A stretch of 7,666 bases of DNA, from contig SKQX01000126.1 in NCBI GenBank assembly GCA_007118795.1, positions 1 through 7,666 of the forward strand, given 5' to 3'. The notes under the pieces are model-generated. The model did no database searches. It worked only from the letters and a program-made list of their open reading frames with translations, and was not told the origin of the DNA. This DNA comes from Thermoflexales bacterium. GTDB taxonomy: Bacteria; Chloroflexota; Anaerolineae; B4-G1. Of the stretch, positions 5,364-7,666 are shown in pieces (the stretch's first letter is position 1; every line of letters begins with the position of its first letter). The position numbers and the translations under genes were made by a program.

Positions 5364-6071
5364 TTAGAGGAGTATGTACTCTCCGATCAGGTGGACGCGC
5401 AGTCCCCGGGGCAGCCCTCGTTCGACGAGACACGCCGCTCGGAAGAAGGCTTCGTTCCACGCCAGGTAGGTAGGATCCCCCACCAATTGAACGGAGACCC
5501 GCCGCATGCCAGCTTGCTGGGCCAGTCGCTCGATACGTGCTAGGGAGTTCGCTCGGTAATAGGCCGGAAATACGTCGGCTTCCCCGCGATCGTAGACTCG
5601 ACCCACCAGTCGCCCCTCCGTCCACGCCAGAAACCGATTCAGGATAAGCAGAGGATGTCGAACATTGGGTGTCAGGAACACGAATCGGCCTCCACCCTTG
5701 AGGACCCGGGCCGTCTCCTGAAAGACAGGGGCCGGCTCTGCCAGATGCTCGAGGACCCAAGAGGAGCAGACCACATCGAAGGTTGTGTCGGCGTAGGGGA
5801 GCGCGCCCGCGAGGCCACAAGCGAGGGCGAGGGACGGCTCCCGGTGCTCGCGCAGCGACCGCCAATCCGGGTCGATGCCGGCCACAAGGCCCGCTTGCTG
5901 ATGGAGCCGCTCCGTGACGCCCCCGCGCCCGCAGCCCAGGTCCAGCACCCGGGAGCCTGGATTCAGATAACTCGCCAGCAGTGCTTCATAGACGTGGGTG
6001 CTGGGGCGCCAGCCGGGATGCCGCTCTTGGTACCGCTGCCGAAACCGCTCCTGTTGGTCGTGGGACAGCAT
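5364..6071 (-). CDS. class I SAM-dependent methyltransferase
   Basis: This 235-residue protein has a Rossmann-type methyltransferase fold of the Methyltransf_11 kind. Seen: motif I VLDLGCGRGG at 42-51; an acidic residue at the end of strand 2 (GIDPD, D67) expected to hold the SAM ribose; LPYADTTFDVV at 91-101; SSWVLEHL at 103-110; and LKGGGRFVFLTPN at 124-136. The N-terminus (QRYQERHPGWRPSTHVYEALL) and the C-terminal part carry the substrate site and give no clear clue to the substrate. Similar proteins act on small molecules, lipids or sugars in cell-envelope clusters. The frame extends to a TTG at 6138-6140, but a -35/-10 pair overlaps that region, so I chose ATG 6069-6071. No good ribosome binding site is seen. 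It has no operon partner: uvrC follows 179 nt later with its own promoter. Fold certain, substrate unknown. Confidence 0.88.
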   Translation of the reverse strand: MLSHDQQERFRQRYQERHPGWRPSTHVYEALLASYLNPGSRVLDLGCGRGGVTERLHQQAGLVAGIDPDWRSLREHREPSLALACGLAGALPYADTTFDVVCSSWVLEHLAEPAPVFQETARVLKGGGRFVFLTPNVRHPLLILNRFLAWTEGRLVGRVYDRGEADVFPAYYRANSLARIERLAQQAGMRRVSVQLVGDPTYLAWNEAFFRAACLVERGLPRGLRVHLIGEYILL

Positions 6072-6112
6072 CACATGCGACGATGAGTCAGCCCGTCGGT
6101 CTCCATGCCGCC

Positions 6113-6140
6113 AATATACCACCCTGACAGTGCGGCGCAA
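6113..6140 (-). promoter_or_regulatory. possible methyltransferase promoter
   Basis: On the minus strand TTGCGC (6135-6140) and TATATT (6113-6118) are 16 bp apart. The start would lie near 6106, leaving about 35 nt before ATG 6069-6071. This supports the shorter protein, since the longer frame begins at the -35 itself. Confidence 0.4.
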
Positions 6141-6185
6141 GGAAGCGGAAAAAGAAGCAGGGGTTTATCATTCTCGCCGTTGAGG

Positions 6186-6203
6186 TGACCGGTACTTCGG
6201 TCA
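6186..6203. repeat. inverted repeat TGACCG-N6-CGGTCA
   Basis: Two 6-bp half-sites are separated by 6 bp in the divergent region between the methyltransferase and tRNA-Asn genes. The layout fits an operator for a dimeric regulator, but the half-sites are short and chance is possible. Confidence 0.25.
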
Positions 6204-6268
6204 AGACATCGAATAACCGAATGCGACGCTTTCTCAAGCTGATGCGGGCCATCGTGCTGCGCTTCCAA

Positions 6269-6308
6269 GTGCCGGTTGCCTTGGCCACGTGCCGGGCACC
6301 TTGGCCAC
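6269..6308. repeat. two tandem 20-bp repeats upstream of tRNA-Asn
   Basis: Two adjacent units, 6269-6288 and 6289-6308, each read GTGCCGG, three variable bases, then CCTTGGCCAC. They match at 17 of 20 positions, and the differences are confined to one block of three (TTG versus GCA). Each unit ends with the palindrome TGGCCA. The 20-bp period is close to two helical turns, so both copies face the same side of the DNA. They end 36 bp before the tRNA -35 box. This could be a pair of protein sites or a simple tandem duplication. Confidence 0.55.
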
Positions 6309-6344
6309 AGAAGCGTGATAGGTCCCTGAAAGGGAGGTAAAGAC

Positions 6345-6372
6345 TTGACACCCCCTCGCCGCCGAGTATAAT
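6345..6372 (+). promoter_or_regulatory. consensus promoter of tRNA-Asn
   Basis: TTGACA (6345-6350) and TATAAT (6367-6372) are both perfect consensus hexamers with a 16-bp spacer. Transcription should start near 6379, leaving a leader of about 10 nt for RNase P to remove before the mature tRNA 5' end at 6389. Confidence 0.88.
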
Positions 6373-6388
6373 TCATGGTAACCAACCA

Positions 6389-6460
6389 TCCTCGGTAGCT
6401 CAACGGTAGAGCGGCCGGCTGTTAACCGGTAGGCTGCAGGTTCAAATCCTGCCCGAGGAG
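6389..6460 (+). tRNA. tRNA-Asn (anticodon GTT)
   Basis: The 72-nt cloverleaf closes fully. The acceptor stem is TCCTCGG/CCGAGGA, the D stem GCTC/GAGC, and the anticodon stem GCCGG/CCGGT (one G-U pair) with loop CTGTTAA, which places GTT at 6421-6423. The T stem is GCAGG/CCTGC with loop TTCAAAT. The discriminator base is G at 6460. CCA is not encoded, since CTG follows, so the 3' end must be added by tRNA nucleotidyltransferase. The gene has its own promoter and terminator. Confidence 0.97.
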
Positions 6461-6474
6461 CTGATGGCTGAGAG

Positions 6475-6504
6475 CAGGGGGAAGCGAGGCTTCCCTCTGT
6501 TTTT
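6475..6504 (+). terminator. intrinsic terminator of tRNA-Asn
   Basis: An 11-bp stem (6475-6485 with 6489-6499, one G-T pair) closes a 3-nt GAG loop and is followed at once by TTTTT (6500-6504). It begins 15 nt after the tRNA 3' end. It has all the marks of a strong Rho-independent terminator. Confidence 0.88.
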
Positions 6505-6530
6505 CCTTCGCCGGTTTTGACCCTCCGACT

Positions 6531-7666
6531 ATGAACCTGCTGGAGTGGACGAAGACTTCCTCGATCTCCCTCAGAGGAGATGTCAGGACTGTACTCCAAC
6601 GGGTCGGGTTGAAGAATCTCCTTCGGCTCTCGGTGGGCGCCCTGATTCTCGGCTCGCTCCACCCACCCCGCGTCCTCGTGGTCCCCGATCCTCCCCAGCA
6701 CGTCACCACGACAAATCCCACCGCGGGGGTCCACACGCGTCTCACCGACGAGGTAGAGCGCTGGAAGATCCAACAGTCGTTGCGCATGGTGCGCGAGATG
6801 GGAACCCCATGGATCGTCGAGTTCTTCCCCTGGCCGTACATTGAACCAAAGGAGGGAGAATTCGCCTGGGACCACGCTGACACCGTGATCGAACATGCCA
6901 AGAATCAGGGTCTCACGGTGATTGCGCGGCTGAGCTGGACCCCGGCCTGGGTCCGCGCCGACCATTCCGAGGGCGATCCCGACCGGGAGACAACCCTCAC
7001 CTATCTCAGCCCCGAATCGTACGGTCAGTTCGCCGACTTCGTCGCCCGTTTTGTAGCTCGCTACCGCGGACGCGTCGAACACGTCATCATCTGGAACGAG
7101 CCGAATCTGAGCTTCGAGTGGGGGTACCGGCCGGTGGATCCAGAAGGGTACGCGGATCTGCTTCGTGAGGTCTATCCTCGCGTTCAGGCAGCCAACCCCG
7201 AAGTGGTCGTGCTGGCTGGTGCCCTGGCCCCAACGCTGGAACCCGAGGCCAGCCCCGTGGGTATGAGCGATCTGATCTACCTGGAGCGCATGTATGAGGC
7301 CGGCGCAGCCCCTTACTTCGATGGGCTGTCAGCCCACGTCTACGGGCACACTTCGCCCCCGGAGGAGCCGCCCGCTGCTGACAGGATCAACTTCCGCCGC
7401 GTGGAGCTTCTGCGCGACATCATGGTCGCGTACGGGGATGACCACAAACCGATCTACATCACCGAGGCGGGATGGAACGACCATCCTCGATGGACCGGAG
7501 CGGTGAGCCCGGCTGAACGGATCGAGTACACCATCGGGGCGTATCAGTGGTCCTACCACCACTGGCCGTGGTGCGAGGTCGTAGCGATGTGGGCATTCCG
7601 CTACCCCGCGCCGACGTACAGCTACCTGGATCACTTCACCTTCGTTACTGATGACTTCCAGCCGAA
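6531..7666 (+). CDS. clan GH-A glycoside hydrolase, exported or membrane-anchored (3' partial)
   Basis: At least 378 residues are present, and the frame is open to the window edge. The body is a TIM-barrel glycoside hydrolase of clan GH-A, in the GH5/GH39-like range. The acid/base glutamate is E190 in WNEPN (the Asn-Glu pair at the end of strand 4) and the nucleophile is E312 in ITEAGW (strand 7). Other barrel features are YIEPKEGEFAW, GLTVIARLSWTPAW and FDGLSAHVYG. Residues 28-45 (KNLLRLSVGALILGSLHP) form a basic-then-hydrophobic segment, a signal peptide or anchor, so the enzyme should act outside the membrane. The start is ATG 6531-6533, the first in frame after the stop at 6462, but it has no ribosome binding site. 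TTG 6609-6611 would start exactly at the hydrophobic segment and is a real alternative. No promoter lies between the tRNA terminator and the gene. The substrate, some beta-glycan or glycoside, cannot be named. Confidence 0.85.
   Translation, partial: MNLLEWTKTSSISLRGDVRTVLQRVGLKNLLRLSVGALILGSLHPPRVLVVPDPPQHVTTTNPTAGVHTRLTDEVERWKIQQSLRMVREMGTPWIVEFFPWPYIEPKEGEFAWDHADTVIEHAKNQGLTVIARLSWTPAWVRADHSEGDPDRETTLTYLSPESYGQFADFVARFVARYRGRVEHVIIWNEPNLSFEWGYRPVDPEGYADLLREVYPRVQAANPEVVVLAGALAPTLEPEASPVGMSDLIYLERMYEAGAAPYFDGLSAHVYGHTSPPEEPPAADRINFRRVELLRDIMVAYGDDHKPIYITEAGWNDHPRWTGAVSPAERIEYTIGAYQWSYHHWPWCEVVAMWAFRYPAPTYSYLDHFTFVTDDFQP

Noticed and set aside
5364..6140. Longer methyltransferase from TTG 6138-6140
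   Set aside because: The region overlaps a plausible -35/-10 pair, has no ribosome binding site, and the added residues are not part of the usual fold.
6269..6308. 20-bp repeats as a CRISPR remnant
   Set aside because: There are only two units directly in tandem with no unique spacer, and no cas gene is nearby.
6234..7082. 282-codon open frame on the minus strand across tRNA-Asn and the hydrolase
   Set aside because: It contains AGFEPAAYRLTAGRS, the known artefact of translating a tRNA gene antisense, and the rest is antisense to the hydrolase, whose catalytic motifs fit the plus strand.

Overview
The window is GC-rich bacterial DNA from a chromosome-like, housekeeping region. I see no insertion sequence, phage gene, CRISPR array or other mobile element. 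A Chloroflexota (Chloroflexi) bacterium is my best guess. It rests on remembered resemblance of the glycoside hydrolase, the four-domain S1 protein and the cold-shock genes to that phylum, on the tRNA lacking an encoded CCA, and on the use of TTG and GTG starts. It is an inference, not a proof.

Layout: positions 1 to about 6140 are read on the minus strand and 6345 to 7666 on the plus strand. From right to left on the minus strand there is a SAM-dependent methyltransferase (5364-6071), then uvrC (3331-5184) with its own promoter, then a gene-free stretch of about 450 bases. That stretch holds a near-consensus extended -10 promoter (3182-3210) and an apparent leader of about 320 nt. The leader precedes a six-gene cluster: a DksA/TraR-type zinc-finger protein, ribosomal protein S21 (rpsU), a four-domain S1 protein, a zinc-ribbon plus cold-shock-domain protein, an unrecognised 119-residue protein, and a stand-alone cold-shock protein. 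Intergenic gaps run from 2 to 58 nt, so this looks like one operon. No terminator is visible after the last gene.

On the plus strand, a tRNA-Asn(GTT) gene has a perfect -35/-10 pair in front and a strong intrinsic terminator behind. Twenty-six bases after that terminator's T-run an N-terminally anchored or secreted clan GH-A glycoside hydrolase begins; it runs off the right edge. A 20-bp tandem repeat lies just upstream of the tRNA promoter.

How the genes work together: five of the six cluster products belong to RNA- or RNA-polymerase-binding families. DksA-like proteins act on RNA polymerase, S21 and S1 sit where the 30S subunit takes up mRNA, and cold-shock domains bind single-stranded RNA. 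The cluster therefore looks like a co-regulated unit for transcription and translation start. The most interesting points are this cluster with its unknown gene between two cold-shock genes, the long structured leader, and the RNP1 change shared by both cold-shock domains.
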